A stretch of DNA of 55,547 nucleotides. It comes from Saprospiraceae bacterium (GTDB lineage: Bacteria; Bacteroidota; Bacteroidia; Chitinophagales; Saprospiraceae). A program made the position numbers and the translations under genes. The DNA lies in NCBI GenBank assembly GCA_017985675.1, contig JAGNXB010000007.1, positions 1 to 55,547 of the forward strand. Reading direction: 5' to 3'. The notes below the pieces were generated by a model that did not search any database, was not told where the DNA came from, and saw only the letters and a list, made by a program, of their open reading frames with translations. Below, piece by piece: positions 14,787 through 24,927 of the stretch (its first letter is position 1; the number at the start of each line of letters is the position of its first letter).

Positions 14787-16583
14787 ATGAGCCAATACCT
14801 CGTCTCCGCCCGAAAATATCGCCCCGTCCGCTTCGATGAAGTTGTCGGTCAGGGTCATGTCACCAACACCCTGAAAAGTGCCATCCGTCAGGAAAAACTG
14901 GCTCATGCCTTCCTGTTTTGTGGCCCAAGGGGTGTCGGCAAAACAACCTGTGCGCGGATTCTCGCCAAGGTCATCAACTGCGAACATGTCGGGGAAGACC
15001 TGGAGCCTTGCAACACGTGTAGCTCCTGTGTTTCCTTTAATAACAACGCCTCCTTCAATATCCTCGAGCTGGATGCCGCAAGCAATAACTCCGTGGATCA
15101 CATCCGGGCCCTGGTCGAGCAAGTGCGCTTCCAGCCCCAGCAGGGCCGCTATAAGATCTATATCGTGGATGAGGTGCACATGCTCTCTCCGGCTGCCTTC
15201 AATGCCTTTTTGAAGACGCTTGAAGAACCGCCACCCTACGCCATTTTTATCCTGGCTACGACGGAGAAACACAAAATCATCCCTACCATTCTCTCCCGTT
15301 GTCAGATCTATGATTTCCGCCGGATCTCAACTGCCGACACGGTAGAGCACCTGCAGGATATTTGCAAGCAGGAAGGACTCACGGCCGATGACGAAGCCCT
15401 GCATATCATCGCCGAAAAAGCCGATGGCGCCCTGCGTGATGCCCTCTCCATTTTTGACCGGATGGCCAGTTCGGGAGAAGGGAAGGTCACCTATGACGGC
15501 GTGATCCGCAACCTGAACGTATTGGATTACCAGTACTATTTCCGGATTACGGACGCCCTGCTGAGCAGCGACCATGCCGGTGCACAACTCATCCTGGCAG
15601 ATATTTTCCAAAACGGCTTTGAAGGCGATACCTTTATTAACGGTCTTGCCGAACATATGCGCAACCTCCTCGTGGTGCAGGATACACGCACCACGGCCTT
15701 GCTGGAGACCAGTCCGGCCTGGCAGCAGCGGTATCACGAACAGGCCCTGCTGGCAAGCACAGGATTTTTGCTCACTTCGCTACATATAGCCAATCAGGCC
15801 GACATCCATTTCCCCATGGCCCGCAACAAGCGATTGCATGTCGAAATGGCCCTGTTAAAAATGGCCCATATCCAGGATGTCCTGGACAAGGCGGCCATGT
15901 CGCCTTCTGAAAAAAAAAACACCAGTCCTGACCTAAGTGATTCGCCCCCCGGCAAACCCGTTTCCGATGCGCCCCCACCTGTAGATCCTGTCGTCATCAC
16001 CCCCGTGTTGGCGGATAGCCTGGTAACGGATCAGGTGGACGAGGCTCCTGCGGAGATGGAGGAAACCATGCCTTCAGGTGAAGAAGCACCTTCAACAGGA
16101 GCCGACAAAACGGTGCCTGTGCCCCATGCCAAAATATCGCCACTTGCCGGATCGCCCCTCTCCCTGAAAAAACTGGAAAAGGATTTTTTGCAACGGCAGC
16201 AGGAAAAAGAAGAAACCCATATTACCCTGGAGCAGGTGCTGGCAGCCTGGGAAGCATATGCACTCCAGGTGGAATCCCCATCGCTGCGGCAGTTTTTACA
16301 ATCGGCAGAGGTACAATTAAATGGCGACCGGCTCCTGGTCATCGTCGGCACGCAGATGGCCCGCGGCATGATCCAGCAGGACACCGCCTTGATGAGCAAT
16401 CTACGGGAGACCCTCAGCCATCCGCATCTGGGTATGTTTTTGGAAATTGATAGCAGTCGCGCTCCGGTCAGAGAAGATGAGGATAACGGCCCCACCACTC
16501 CAAGAGAAATATACGAACACATGGCCGCCAAAAACCCCCTGCTCAATGAACTGCGGAAGCGATTTGATCTGAGTGTAGATTGA
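14787..16583 (+). CDS. dnaX: DNA polymerase III subunits gamma/tau
   Basis: A 598-residue clamp-loader ATPase of the replisome. N-terminus SARKYRPVRFDEVVGQ; Walker A GPRGVGKTT (47-55); zinc module Cys65, Cys75, Cys78, Cys81; Walker B/DEVH box IYIVDEVHML; sensor 1 LATTEKHKIIPTILSRCQ. Domain III ends near residue 365; an acidic/Pro-rich linker (370-450) and a tau-type C-terminal domain follow. Inside the linker, codons 375-378 contain a run of 10 A (listed separately) where either slipped reading frame ends within a few codons. The chosen ATG follows a promoter box by 15 bases. Confidence 0.96.
   Translation: MSQYLVSARKYRPVRFDEVVGQGHVTNTLKSAIRQEKLAHAFLFCGPRGVGKTTCARILAKVINCEHVGEDLEPCNTCSSCVSFNNNASFNILELDAASNNSVDHIRALVEQVRFQPQQGRYKIYIVDEVHMLSPAAFNAFLKTLEEPPPYAIFILATTEKHKIIPTILSRCQIYDFRRISTADTVEHLQDICKQEGLTADDEALHIIAEKADGALRDALSIFDRMASSGEGKVTYDGVIRNLNVLDYQYYFRITDALLSSDHAGAQLILADIFQNGFEGDTFINGLAEHMRNLLVVQDTRTTALLETSPAWQQRYHEQALLASTGFLLTSLHIANQADIHFPMARNKRLHVEMALLKMAHIQDVLDKAAMSPSEKKNTSPDLSDSPPGKPVSDAPPPVDPVVITPVLADSLVTDQVDEAPAEMEETMPSGEEAPSTGADKTVPVPHAKISPLAGSPLSLKKLEKDFLQRQQEKEETHITLEQVLAAWEAYALQVESPSLRQFLQSAEVQLNGDRLLVIVGTQMARGMIQQDTALMSNLRETLSHPHLGMFLEIDSSRAPVREDEDNGPTTPREIYEHMAAKNPLLNELRKRFDLSVD
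15910..15919 (+). promoter_or_regulatory. Candidate programmed slippage site (A10) in dnaX
   Basis: Ten consecutive A (G-A10-C) span codons for Glu-Lys-Lys-Asn 375-378, at the junction between the ATPase core and the tau linker. The zero frame continues to the 598-residue product. Adding one A gives EKKK-HQS-stop; removing one A gives EKK-TPVLT-stop. Both produce a protein of about 380 residues. In E. coli and Thermus, dnaX makes the short gamma form by ribosomal frameshifting and/or transcriptional slippage on an A run. Function here is inferred from run length, position and nearby stops. Confidence 0.55.
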
Positions 16584-16710
16584 CTTGTTCGAAGTTGACT
16601 CTACTGCATTACCGATGGCGGAAGAGATATAGGAAGTGCCGTCTTAAGCACCCCTAAATAGGGTTGCGCCAATGCAATTACCTTACAACAAGACCTGTAC
16701 TAACGAAGGT

Positions 16711-18381
16711 TTACTGCTTAATAAATGGCAGGACATGGCTCCCCTTTTCAAATTGTAATTGTAAATAATAGGTCCCGGAAGGGATTCCTTCCAGATATAT
16801 TATTTCAGTATTTGATTTAGTACTATTTCCAAGGGGTCTGCCCATTCCATCCAAAATAGTATATCCTGTCATCGTTTCTCCGATGTCATTCAATCCGTTT
16901 ATGGTGAGCATATCAACTGCCGGATTTGGAGAGATAGTTAGCTTTTTATATGGACTCAAGGAGATGACGGAAACAGATTTTCCGTCAAAGACAAATAATT
17001 CATCTGCTTGTGCGGCTGTAAATCCCACAAAGGCAATTTTATCTTTGCCAATCTTTAGATGATACACCGGATTAGACCCTTGTTTGCCCGGATTCAAATT
17101 TGCAATCAACTCCCAAGTATTAGTTGCCGGATCATAGAGATACGGCTCAAACCCTGTATCACCGCCTATTGGGTTAATATGTCCTGGCAGGAATAATTTG
17201 CCATTTATAGGGGTAATTTGATAGCCGGGGATGGGGAATTGCTTATTAAAAAATCGAATAAGGACACCATCACTAATAGGATTGTATCTATACAAATGAT
17301 AATCTGACCAAAATAACACGTCGTTATTAAAATCTACAAATGCTTTTGGCTTTGATAGTAAATCACCTCCATATCCTGACCCATTAGATTCTTCACATAT
17401 GACTGTACCACTTAATGTTCCATCGGATCGGTAAATAATACTTTGTGATCCGAATTTTTCCACTACAAAAATAGTCCCATATTGTGTATCATAAAACTCT
17501 CGACGTGGCTGTAAATGTTCATTTGTCGTCCAATATTCCTGCGTCGAATTGATATCAAATTGATCCAATGAATTAGTAGAAAAATCATAAAACCAAAACC
17601 GATTATAAAACAAAAACCCATTACATAACATCATCAGCTTGCCATCCTCAAACCAATAATCCATAAAATTCTGATATTCGGGCACTTTAAAAACAGTATC
17701 CACCTGATTAATGGTAGGGTGAAGGCGAAGCAATACTGTCTCAGTTGGTCGAATAATAAAAGAATAAAGTGTATCCATATACATAAATACCGGTTTCGGA
17801 TCGTGCTTCCCATAGAGAACATCAGGGATCGACATCACAATCGAAGTATTGGCCGCATCACCTTGCGTAGATATAATTAATTGATCTCGGCTATCGGTTG
17901 CTACATTGAAAATCTGCCCACTGAAGTATAGGGTGTTACCTTCTACCCAGCCCCGACATTTTTCCATTTGATACCCTTGTGGTGTTATTCCCTCCGGACC
18001 AGGTATCAAATCCACCACCAGATCACAGGTTTCACCAAGAGGATCTACAGCCCATAGTTCATTGCCATATTCCACAGTATACACTACAAATAGTGCTTTG
18101 CCATTGACTATACCAAGTGGAACGATATCCTGCATCTTGGGATTAAAAACCCAGGGTGCAAATTCCTTTATTAGGAATGTGCCATCCTTTGTGCCATCTG
18201 TACGCCAAATGGCCCGGGGATTGAAGGTACAGATCAGAGAGACAGAATCATTTAATTGGTCAGCCCACCGGAAATTGAGAATAGTATCTGATGTACCAAA
18301 ATTAGTGAGCGATTCCACCTGGGCTCTTAGGACAAATGGAGATACAAATAAGACAAGTAAAGAAAGTAAAATATAACGCAT
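16711..18381 (-). CDS. Secreted protein with T9SS type A sorting domain
   Basis: 556 residues: signal peptide (MRYILLSLLVLFVSPFVLRAQ), then a long beta-rich body with ELWxTDGT-like motifs (WRTDGTKDGTFLIKEF, ELWAVDPLGE, IIYRSDGTLSGTVI, ADELFVFDG), and a C-terminal T9SS domain from about residue 480 (LTISPNPAVDMLTING ... GIPSGTYYLQLQFEKG). The sorting domain should direct export through the type IX system and anchoring or release at the surface. The body probably forms a propeller; its function is unknown. An excellent -7 box lies 44 bases upstream. It stands alone. Confidence 0.88.
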   Translation of the reverse strand: MRYILLSLLVLFVSPFVLRAQVESLTNFGTSDTILNFRWADQLNDSVSLICTFNPRAIWRTDGTKDGTFLIKEFAPWVFNPKMQDIVPLGIVNGKALFVVYTVEYGNELWAVDPLGETCDLVVDLIPGPEGITPQGYQMEKCRGWVEGNTLYFSGQIFNVATDSRDQLIISTQGDAANTSIVMSIPDVLYGKHDPKPVFMYMDTLYSFIIRPTETVLLRLHPTINQVDTVFKVPEYQNFMDYWFEDGKLMMLCNGFLFYNRFWFYDFSTNSLDQFDINSTQEYWTTNEHLQPRREFYDTQYGTIFVVEKFGSQSIIYRSDGTLSGTVICEESNGSGYGGDLLSKPKAFVDFNNDVLFWSDYHLYRYNPISDGVLIRFFNKQFPIPGYQITPINGKLFLPGHINPIGGDTGFEPYLYDPATNTWELIANLNPGKQGSNPVYHLKIGKDKIAFVGFTAAQADELFVFDGKSVSVISLSPYKKLTISPNPAVDMLTINGLNDIGETMTGYTILDGMGRPLGNSTKSNTEIIYLEGIPSGTYYLQLQFEKGSHVLPFIKQ

Positions 18382-19256
18382 ATCTCAGGGGTTGACTTAG
18401 TTATAACATGGTCGTTTTAAAGATACAAAAGTAAATCAAGGCAAAGGTTTAAAAATCAGTCTTTATGCAACTAATCTAACATCAAACAAATACCTGTAAC
18501 ATTACTCCAAGCTAAGTTACCACATTTTTCAAAACCTGGTCACAGATGTGCCGACATTTTTTTTGGCCCCTTACCATCTGCGGGTTGCGGGGTTGCGGGT
18601 TGCGATGTTTCGGGTTGCGATGTTTCGGGATGCGGGTTACGAAGTTGCGGGTTGCGAAATGCGTGATGAGACATTTTTTGGCCCCTTACCTCTAACCCAT
18701 TACCCCTTACCATTTGCGAGATGCGGATTGCGAAGTTGCGGGATGCGGGGAATGGCAGGGAATTGCGGGGTGTCGCAGGGTAATTGCAGGGAAATATGAT
18801 CAAACGGCGCAGCCATCAAACCGCGCAGCCCAAACGTTCAAACTGCGTAGCATTTGGGTTAATTGCGACACTGACACAAACTCCGACTCAGACACAATGG
18901 ACGTTCAAAACTTAAATACGGGCTGTAATCCTCGTCCTTCGGTCCTCCGTCATCTGTCCTCCGTCTTCGGTCTTCCGTCTTCGGTCTTCCGTCCAACATT
19001 TTGTAAAAAGTAGAAGGTAGAATGTAGAAGGAGGTTGGAATGTAGAATTGTAAAACTGTAGAACTTAAAACCTGGAAACAAAGAATAGAACAAAGAACCT
19101 AGAACTTAAAACAAAGAATCCCTCACCTTTAGCGCCTTTTGCGCCTTTGCGGTTATCTTCTTTTGTAGAAGGTAGAAGGGTGAAGGTAGAAGGACGTAGA
19201 AAGTTGAACTGTAGGAAGCCATGCTGTACCATGCCTTACCTCTTACCCTTCACCTC
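18382..19256. repeat. Repeat-rich intergenic region
   Basis: No convincing gene. The sequence at 18426-18433 (CAAAAGTA on this strand, TACTTTTG on the minus strand) is the promoter box of the upstream minus-strand gene. The rest is G-rich iterations (GCGGGTTGCGATGTTTCGGG), a copy of the CAAACTGCGTAGCA dispersed repeat at 18799-18858, GTCTTCGGTCTTCCGTC iterations, and a CGCCTTTGCGGTTATCTTC plus TTTTGTAGAAGGTAGAAG segment that recurs at 20.73, 27.61 and 27.81 kb. Confidence 0.65.
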
Positions 19257-20570
19257 TTACCATTTGTGAGATGTAGGACAATCTAAACCAATTGGAAATA
19301 CATACAGTGGAATATTGGTCATCCAGTCCTGAGTTTTAAAATCTGATAAGGACGTTCGAACAACGCGGGATGGATTAAATGTGTCATAAAACACTCTGAG
19401 ACTTTTTGATCTCAGGTTTTCAGCGGCTTTTACTTCTACTGGAATGACTGCATTTTTAAGTTGGATAACAAAATCAACTTCAGCCTTTGATTTTTCGACT
19501 GTCCAGTAATGCGGGGTAATATGATTAGCAACGATTTGCTGCAGTACATACTGCTCCGAAAGCGTGCCTTTAAATTCAATAAAAAGGTCATTTTCTTTCA
19601 GAATAACGGATGGATCGAGTTTGCCCATAGCTGCTAAGAGGCCTACATCAAATAAATAGATTTTAAAGTCATTTATATCTTCGTAGGCAGCAAGCGGAAG
19701 AGATGGTTTGGAAATCCGTGTTACTTTATGTATCAAGCCGGCATCAGCGAGCCAGGCCAGTGCAAGTTCAAAATCCTTTGCTCTGGCACCCTGGCGCAAA
19801 GCACTATAAATAAATTTTGAGTTTTCTTTAGCCAATTGGCTAATGATGGATTGCCATACCATACGTATACGCGGCAATTGATCGTAAGGAGCATGTTTGG
19901 AAAAATCCTGTTCATAAGCATCCAATAATCGTTGCTGAATTACCCGCACTCCATGATAATCGTTCGTTTGAATAAAATGATTCACCGCCTCCGGCATCCC
20001 TCCTATAAAATAATATTGACGCAATAATTCAATAAGTTTTTGTTTAAACGCAGTTACCATTTCCCAGTCAGAATCCTTCATCATCTGCAATAGCGGCTCA
20101 TTGGCACTAGCAACCAAATATTCATGAAACGTCAACGGATAGAGATCCAGGAATTCCACCTTACCTACCGGAAAAGAAACCACCTGATGCATAGCTACTC
20201 CGAGTAATGAGCCCGCAGCAATAATATCGAATGAAGGAGCATTTTCCTGGAAATATTTTAAAGCCGTCAGTGCAGCCGGACACTCCTGGATTTCATCCAG
20301 CACGATCAGGGTGGTATCGGGCTGAATTAAGACGCCTGTTTCAATTTGCAAACCTCGGATCAAACGATGGAGGTCAAAATCTAGTTCGAACAATGCGTGC
20401 ATCGTTTTTGAACTTTCCAGATTAATATAGGCGATTTGTTCGTATTCCCGGGACCCAAATGCCTTCATGAGCCACGTTTTTCCAACCTGCCGGGCTCCCC
20501 GAATAATCAACGGCTTGTGATTGGGCCGACGCTTCCAATCTACCAGTTCTTTGTAGGCTAATCGCTGCAT
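19257..20570 (-). CDS. AAA ATPase with DUF4143 C-terminal domain
   Basis: 437 residues of the common AAA_14/DUF4143 family. N-terminal P-loop RGARQVGKTWLMKAF (20-34); Walker B TLIVLDEIQECP near 88; arginine-rich helical middle; C-terminal DUF4143 domain with a PD-(D/E)XK-like core (KAEVDFVIQLKNAVIPVEVKAAENLRSK split as AEVDFV...PVEVK). The cellular role is poorly known; members are often variable, horizontally moving genes. A TAAATTTG box (20588-20595 on the minus strand) ends 17 bases upstream. The gene is monocistronic and surrounded by repeats. Confidence 0.9.
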   Translation of the reverse strand: MQRLAYKELVDWKRRPNHKPLIIRGARQVGKTWLMKAFGSREYEQIAYINLESSKTMHALFELDFDLHRLIRGLQIETGVLIQPDTTLIVLDEIQECPAALTALKYFQENAPSFDIIAAGSLLGVAMHQVVSFPVGKVEFLDLYPLTFHEYLVASANEPLLQMMKDSDWEMVTAFKQKLIELLRQYYFIGGMPEAVNHFIQTNDYHGVRVIQQRLLDAYEQDFSKHAPYDQLPRIRMVWQSIISQLAKENSKFIYSALRQGARAKDFELALAWLADAGLIHKVTRISKPSLPLAAYEDINDFKIYLFDVGLLAAMGKLDPSVILKENDLFIEFKGTLSEQYVLQQIVANHITPHYWTVEKSKAEVDFVIQLKNAVIPVEVKAAENLRSKSLRVFYDTFNPSRVVRTSLSDFKTQDWMTNIPLYVFPIGLDCPTSHKW

Positions 20571-21025
20571 TCGTCATCATTTATGTGCAAATTTACACTT
20601 ATTCGTACGAAAAAGTGTGGTCAACATACGCAATAGTGGACGAAATGGTGAAGAGTCGTCATTAGATTCACCATGTCCCGGTTTTTTTCGCAATAACGCC
20701 ATAACCCAATAACCCCATCTCCATATGCGCCTTTGCGGCTATCTCCTTTTGTAGAAGGTAGAAAGTTGAAAGTAGAAGGACGTAGAAAGTTGAACTGTAG
20801 GAAGCAATGCTGTACCAACGCTTACCTCTAACCCTTCACTCCTTACCATTTGCGGGTTGCGAAGTTGCGGGTTGCGGGGTTGCGGAGTTACGCTCGCTGC
20901 GCGAAACACACGAGATTTTAGTTCCCGCGCAGCTTATTCCAGATTCCAGATTCCCGGATTCCAGATTATTACCTTCCAGATTCCAGATTCCAGATTCTCA
21001 GATTATTCCGAAATTTACACCATCA
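20571..21025. other. Intergenic repeats before the MoxR gene
   Basis: No gene. It contains a minus-strand promoter box at 20588-20595, a CGCCTTTGCGGCTATCTCC + TTTTGTAGAAGGTAGAAAG repeat copy at 20727-20770, G-rich iterations, and GATTCCAGATTCC iterations at 20935-21005. An open frame continues upstream of the MoxR start through these iterations but has no coding character. Confidence 0.65.
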
Positions 21026-22168
21026 ATGGCAAAACAAAAACCAGATCCCATCCCCAAAGCGGATGACCACGTACTCCGGCCACCGGCAGAATCAGCCTTT
21101 GCGCACGAACTGGCCGCTTTGGAGCAGGAAGACAAAGCGTTCCGGCCCACCAACTGGCGGCTGTCGCCCATGGCGGTCCGCACATATATCATGGGAGGCA
21201 AATTGGCCAGCGGCACCCTGATTTCCGCTAAATATATCGGCCATCCCCGCATCATCGAAGCCGCTATCGCCACCTTGCTGACCGACCGGGCTCTCCTGCT
21301 CGTCGGCGTGCCCGGTACGGCTAAAACCTGGGTTTCCGAACATCTGGCTGCCGCTATCTCCGGTACCTCCTCCCGACTGATCCAAGGCACCGCCGGTTTG
21401 TCGGAAGATGCCTTGCGCTATTCGTGGAACTATGCCCGCCTGCTCAAAGATGGACCCATCTGGGAGGCCCTGGTGCCCAGTCCTGTATTCCAGGCGATGG
21501 AAGACGGGGCGATCGTCCGCGTAGAAGAGCTCACCCGTATTCCTTCCGATGTACAAGATAGTCTGATCACCGTATTGTCCGAAAAAATCCTGCCTGTCCC
21601 TGAGCTCCGGATGCAGGTCTCTGCCCGGCCGGGATTCAATCTCATCGCCACCGCCAATGACCGGGACCGAGGGATCAATGAGCTTTCATCTGCCTTGCGC
21701 CGCCGGTTCAACACCGTCGTCATGCCCCTGCCAGCAACCTTGCAGGAAGAGGTACGCATCGTGGAAGACCGGGTTCGAAGCGGTTTTCTGGCGCAGATGC
21801 AATCGGAGATTCCTCTACCCCAACGAGAGATCGTGCGACTGGTAACGATCTTTCGGGAATTGCGCGGCGGCCGTACGGAAGACACCAAAGAAAAACTCAA
21901 ATCACCTAGCGCTACCCTGAGTACCGCCGAGGCGATATCTACCATCAACCAGGGACTGGCACTGGCCCTTCATTTCGGATCCGGCGTGCTTTCAGCCAAA
22001 GAACTGGCCTATGGCCTGGAAACAGCAGTAGTCAAAGACCCTGGCCTGGATAGTGAAATATGGCGGGAATACCGGGAGACGATCATCAAAAACCGGCCGG
22101 ATTGGAAGGATCTGTACGAAGCATCTATCAGTATCAGTCCGGCCAAAAGCCGGGCTAAAGGACGATAA
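21026..22168 (+). CDS. MoxR-family AAA+ ATPase
   Basis: 380 residues. Walker A GVPGTAKT (94-101), followed by SEHLAAAISG; Walker B/acidic segment with VRVEELTRIPSDVQDSLITVLSEK; sensor region IATANDRDRGINELSSALRRRFN, with the DRGINELSxALxRRFN motif typical of MoxR. MoxR ATPases act as chaperones that insert metal cofactors or remodel partner proteins, usually with a VWA-domain protein. None is adjacent here, so this is an orphan member. Start ATG 21026 chosen because upstream sequence is repeat DNA and MAKQKPDPIPK is a sensible N-terminus. Topoisomerase gene follows on the same strand after 119 bases with its own promoter box. Confidence 0.88.
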   Translation: MAKQKPDPIPKADDHVLRPPAESAFAHELAALEQEDKAFRPTNWRLSPMAVRTYIMGGKLASGTLISAKYIGHPRIIEAAIATLLTDRALLLVGVPGTAKTWVSEHLAAAISGTSSRLIQGTAGLSEDALRYSWNYARLLKDGPIWEALVPSPVFQAMEDGAIVRVEELTRIPSDVQDSLITVLSEKILPVPELRMQVSARPGFNLIATANDRDRGINELSSALRRRFNTVVMPLPATLQEEVRIVEDRVRSGFLAQMQSEIPLPQREIVRLVTIFRELRGGRTEDTKEKLKSPSATLSTAEAISTINQGLALALHFGSGVLSAKELAYGLETAVVKDPGLDSEIWREYRETIIKNRPDWKDLYEASISISPAKSRAKGR

Positions 22169-22258
22169 GTAAAGGGCGGGTAAAACATCTAAGCGTTAGC
22201 CGGGCTGTTAATCCTTAGCGAAAGTCACATTCACACCTCCCGCTCGATTCGTATTTCC

Positions 22259-22266
22259 TATTTTTG
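22259..22266 (+). promoter_or_regulatory. -7 box (TATTTTTG) for topoisomerase subunit A
   Basis: Matches TAnnTTTG and ends 21 bases before the ATG at 22288. It overlaps the TTG that would begin the longer frame, which argues against that alternative start. Confidence 0.6.
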
Positions 22267-22287
22267 CCGTTTAAACAAGATTATCCC

Positions 22288-24900
22288 ATGGCCCATGTAA
22301 AAGGAGACGAGTTAGTCTCACTGCCCGCTATGTACGAGGAATATTTCCTCGACTATGCCTCCTACGTTATCCTGGAGCGGGCCGTTCCTGCCATTGAAGA
22401 CGGCATGAAGCCCGTGCAGCGGCGCATCCTGCATGCCATGAAGGAGATGGATGATGGCCGATTTAATAAAGTCGCGAATATTATTGGCCAAACCATGCAA
22501 TACCATCCGCATGGCGATGCAGCTATTGGCGATGCCCTTGTCAATCTGGGACAAAAGGACCTGCTGATTGAAACCCAGGGCAACTGGGGTGATGTGCGCA
22601 CCGGTGATGGCGCTGCGGCCTCCAGGTATATCGAGGCGCGCCTCTCCAAATTTGCGCTCGAAGTCATGTTTAATCCGCAGACGACGGATTGGCAGCTATC
22701 GTATGACGGCCGGAAACGGGAACCTATCGCCCTGCCGTCCAAATTTCCTATCCTGCTGGCACAAGGCGTGGAAGGAATTGCGGTGGGATTGTCCACCCGT
22801 ATTTTACCGCATAATTTCCTGGAGCTCATCGATGCGTCGATTGATTTATTGCGCAATAAAACGGTACAACTTTTTCCCGATTTTGACACCGGTGGTTTTG
22901 TCGATGTAGCCGAGTACAACCAGGGGATGCGGGGCGGTCGGGTCAAGGTGCGCGCCCTGATCGAAGTCGTCGATAAAAAATCACTCGTTATTCGGGAACT
23001 GCCCTTTGGTGTCACGACCGGATCGCTGATTGACTCGGTCGTAAAAGCCAATGATAAAGGCAAAATAAAGGTCAAACGCATTATCGATAATACGGCAGAA
23101 AAAGTCGAAATACAAATCGAATTATTGCCCGGTATTTCGCCCGAGGTCACGATGGATGCCCTGTATGCATTTACCAATTGCGAGGTATCCATTTCGCCCA
23201 ATGCCTGTGTCATTGTAGAGGACAAACCCATCTTTATGGATGTCCTGGATATATTGCGATATAATACCAAACAGACGCGAATATTATTAGGGCGCGAACT
23301 GGATATTAAAAAAGGTGAACTCGAAGAAAAATGGCATTTTTCCAGCCTCGAAAAAATATTTATCGAGGAGCGTATTTACCACGATATTGAAGAATGCGAA
23401 ACCTGGGAAGCCGTGTTGGAAGCGATTGATTCCGGCCTCCGAAAATATATCCGCACACCCGAAATGAAGGCCAAGGCTAGTGATAATCGGGTCGCCCTCA
23501 TGCGCGAAATAACCCAGGAGGATCTGCTACGGCTGACTGAAATAAAAATCAAGCGGATCAGTAAATTCAACAGCTTTAAAGCCGATGAATTGATCGCGCA
23601 AATTGAAGCGGAACTGAAGGAAGTACAGCACCACTTGGAGCATCTCACGGATTATACGATCAAGTGGTATAAAGACCTCCGGACAAAATATGGCAAGGGC
23701 AAAGAACGCCGCACCCGCATCACCTCTTTTGAAGCCATCGAAGCCCGTGAAGTGGTCGCCAATAATGCCAAACTTTATGTCAACATGAAGGATGGTTTTT
23801 TTGGCACCGGCTTAAAAAAAGACGAATTTGTATGTGATTGTTCGGATATCGATGATATTATCACGATCCGAAAAAATGGTAAATTTTCGGTGAATCGCAT
23901 CGATGAAAAAGTGTTTGTTGGCAAGGACATTATTCACATCGGTGTCTGGAATAAAAAGGACGAGCGCACCATTTACCACATGGCATATTGGGATGGCAAA
24001 ACCGGCATTTGTTATGCCAAACGATTTAATGTCACGGCGATCACGCGAGACAAAGAATACGACCTGACCAAGGGCAGCCCCAATAGTCGCTGCCTGTATT
24101 TATCAACCCACCCGAATGGTGAATCAGAGGTGATAAATGTTATCCTTTCACCCAATAGCAGGGCTCGAATCAAGGAGTTTGATTTTGATTTTGGCGAAAT
24201 GGCGATTAAGGGCAGAAGTTCACAGGGGAATATCCTGACCAAATATCCGGTCAAAAAAATTGTCCAGCGCGGCCTGGGCAAATCCACACTGGGCGCCAAA
24301 CAGGCCTGGATAGACCAGGCTTCAGGTCGACTGAATGCCGATGAACGCGGCTTGTATCTGGGTGCGTTTGACACCGGCGACCAGATCCTGGCGCTGTATA
24401 AAGATGGCAGTTATGAGTTGACCGACTTTGACCTCAATAACCGGTACGACACGCCCAATCTGATTGAAATCCGGAAGTATGACCCCACGCTGATCCTCTC
24501 GGCGGTGTATTATGACGGATATAAGGAATGGACGGTGACCAAGCGCTTTGTGATAGAAACGACGACAACAGGTCAGCGTTTTTCCTTTATTACCGATCAC
24601 AAACAATCCAAACTGTATCTGGTCAGCACCCATCCGGATCCGGAAATTGAATACAAATACAAGGACCACAAAAAGGTATTGCAACACGAAGTAGCCCTTG
24701 TCAGTGATATTGTGGATATCAAAGGATGGAAGGCGCTCGGTAACCTCCTGGTGAAGTTCCCGCTGGATGAAATCACCTTCTCGGAAGACACCCGCCAGAG
24801 CCAGGAAAAATATCATCCGGGCGATACGGTTGAATTTGATGTGGACCCTGTGCAAGGCGATCTTTTTGGCGAACCCGAAGACGATGCACCTGTGGCATAA
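22288..24900 (+). CDS. parC: DNA topoisomerase IV subunit A (ParC/GyrA family)
   Basis: 870 residues. N-terminal breakage-reunion domain begins LPAMYEEYFLDYASYVILERAVP; the catalytic Tyr is Y114 in ASRYIEARLSKFA; the quinolone-determining segment reads HPHGDAAIGD (73-82), with Ala at both positions after Asp77 where GyrA has Ser. A long coiled coil (about 440-480) and a C-terminal beta-pinwheel follow. The gyrase-specific QRRGGKG box is absent (VQRGLGKSTLGA instead), so I favour the ParC type. It cuts and passes DNA to decatenate chromosomes. The ParE partner is not in the window. A lipoprotein gene follows by 27 bases. Confidence 0.9.
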   Translation: MAHVKGDELVSLPAMYEEYFLDYASYVILERAVPAIEDGMKPVQRRILHAMKEMDDGRFNKVANIIGQTMQYHPHGDAAIGDALVNLGQKDLLIETQGNWGDVRTGDGAAASRYIEARLSKFALEVMFNPQTTDWQLSYDGRKREPIALPSKFPILLAQGVEGIAVGLSTRILPHNFLELIDASIDLLRNKTVQLFPDFDTGGFVDVAEYNQGMRGGRVKVRALIEVVDKKSLVIRELPFGVTTGSLIDSVVKANDKGKIKVKRIIDNTAEKVEIQIELLPGISPEVTMDALYAFTNCEVSISPNACVIVEDKPIFMDVLDILRYNTKQTRILLGRELDIKKGELEEKWHFSSLEKIFIEERIYHDIEECETWEAVLEAIDSGLRKYIRTPEMKAKASDNRVALMREITQEDLLRLTEIKIKRISKFNSFKADELIAQIEAELKEVQHHLEHLTDYTIKWYKDLRTKYGKGKERRTRITSFEAIEAREVVANNAKLYVNMKDGFFGTGLKKDEFVCDCSDIDDIITIRKNGKFSVNRIDEKVFVGKDIIHIGVWNKKDERTIYHMAYWDGKTGICYAKRFNVTAITRDKEYDLTKGSPNSRCLYLSTHPNGESEVINVILSPNSRARIKEFDFDFGEMAIKGRSSQGNILTKYPVKKIVQRGLGKSTLGAKQAWIDQASGRLNADERGLYLGAFDTGDQILALYKDGSYELTDFDLNNRYDTPNLIEIRKYDPTLILSAVYYDGYKEWTVTKRFVIETTTTGQRFSFITDHKQSKLYLVSTHPDPEIEYKYKDHKKVLQHEVALVSDIVDIKGWKALGNLLVKFPLDEITFSEDTRQSQEKYHPGDTVEFDVDPVQGDLFGEPEDDAPVA

Positions 24901-24927
24901 AGATTGTGTTCTAATGGTACGAAACTA

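Noticed and set aside
20807..21025. N-terminal extension of the MoxR ATPase to 20807
   Set aside because: The added residues translate GATTCCAGATTCC iterations and G-rich repeats; the ATG at 21026 gives a normal N-terminus.
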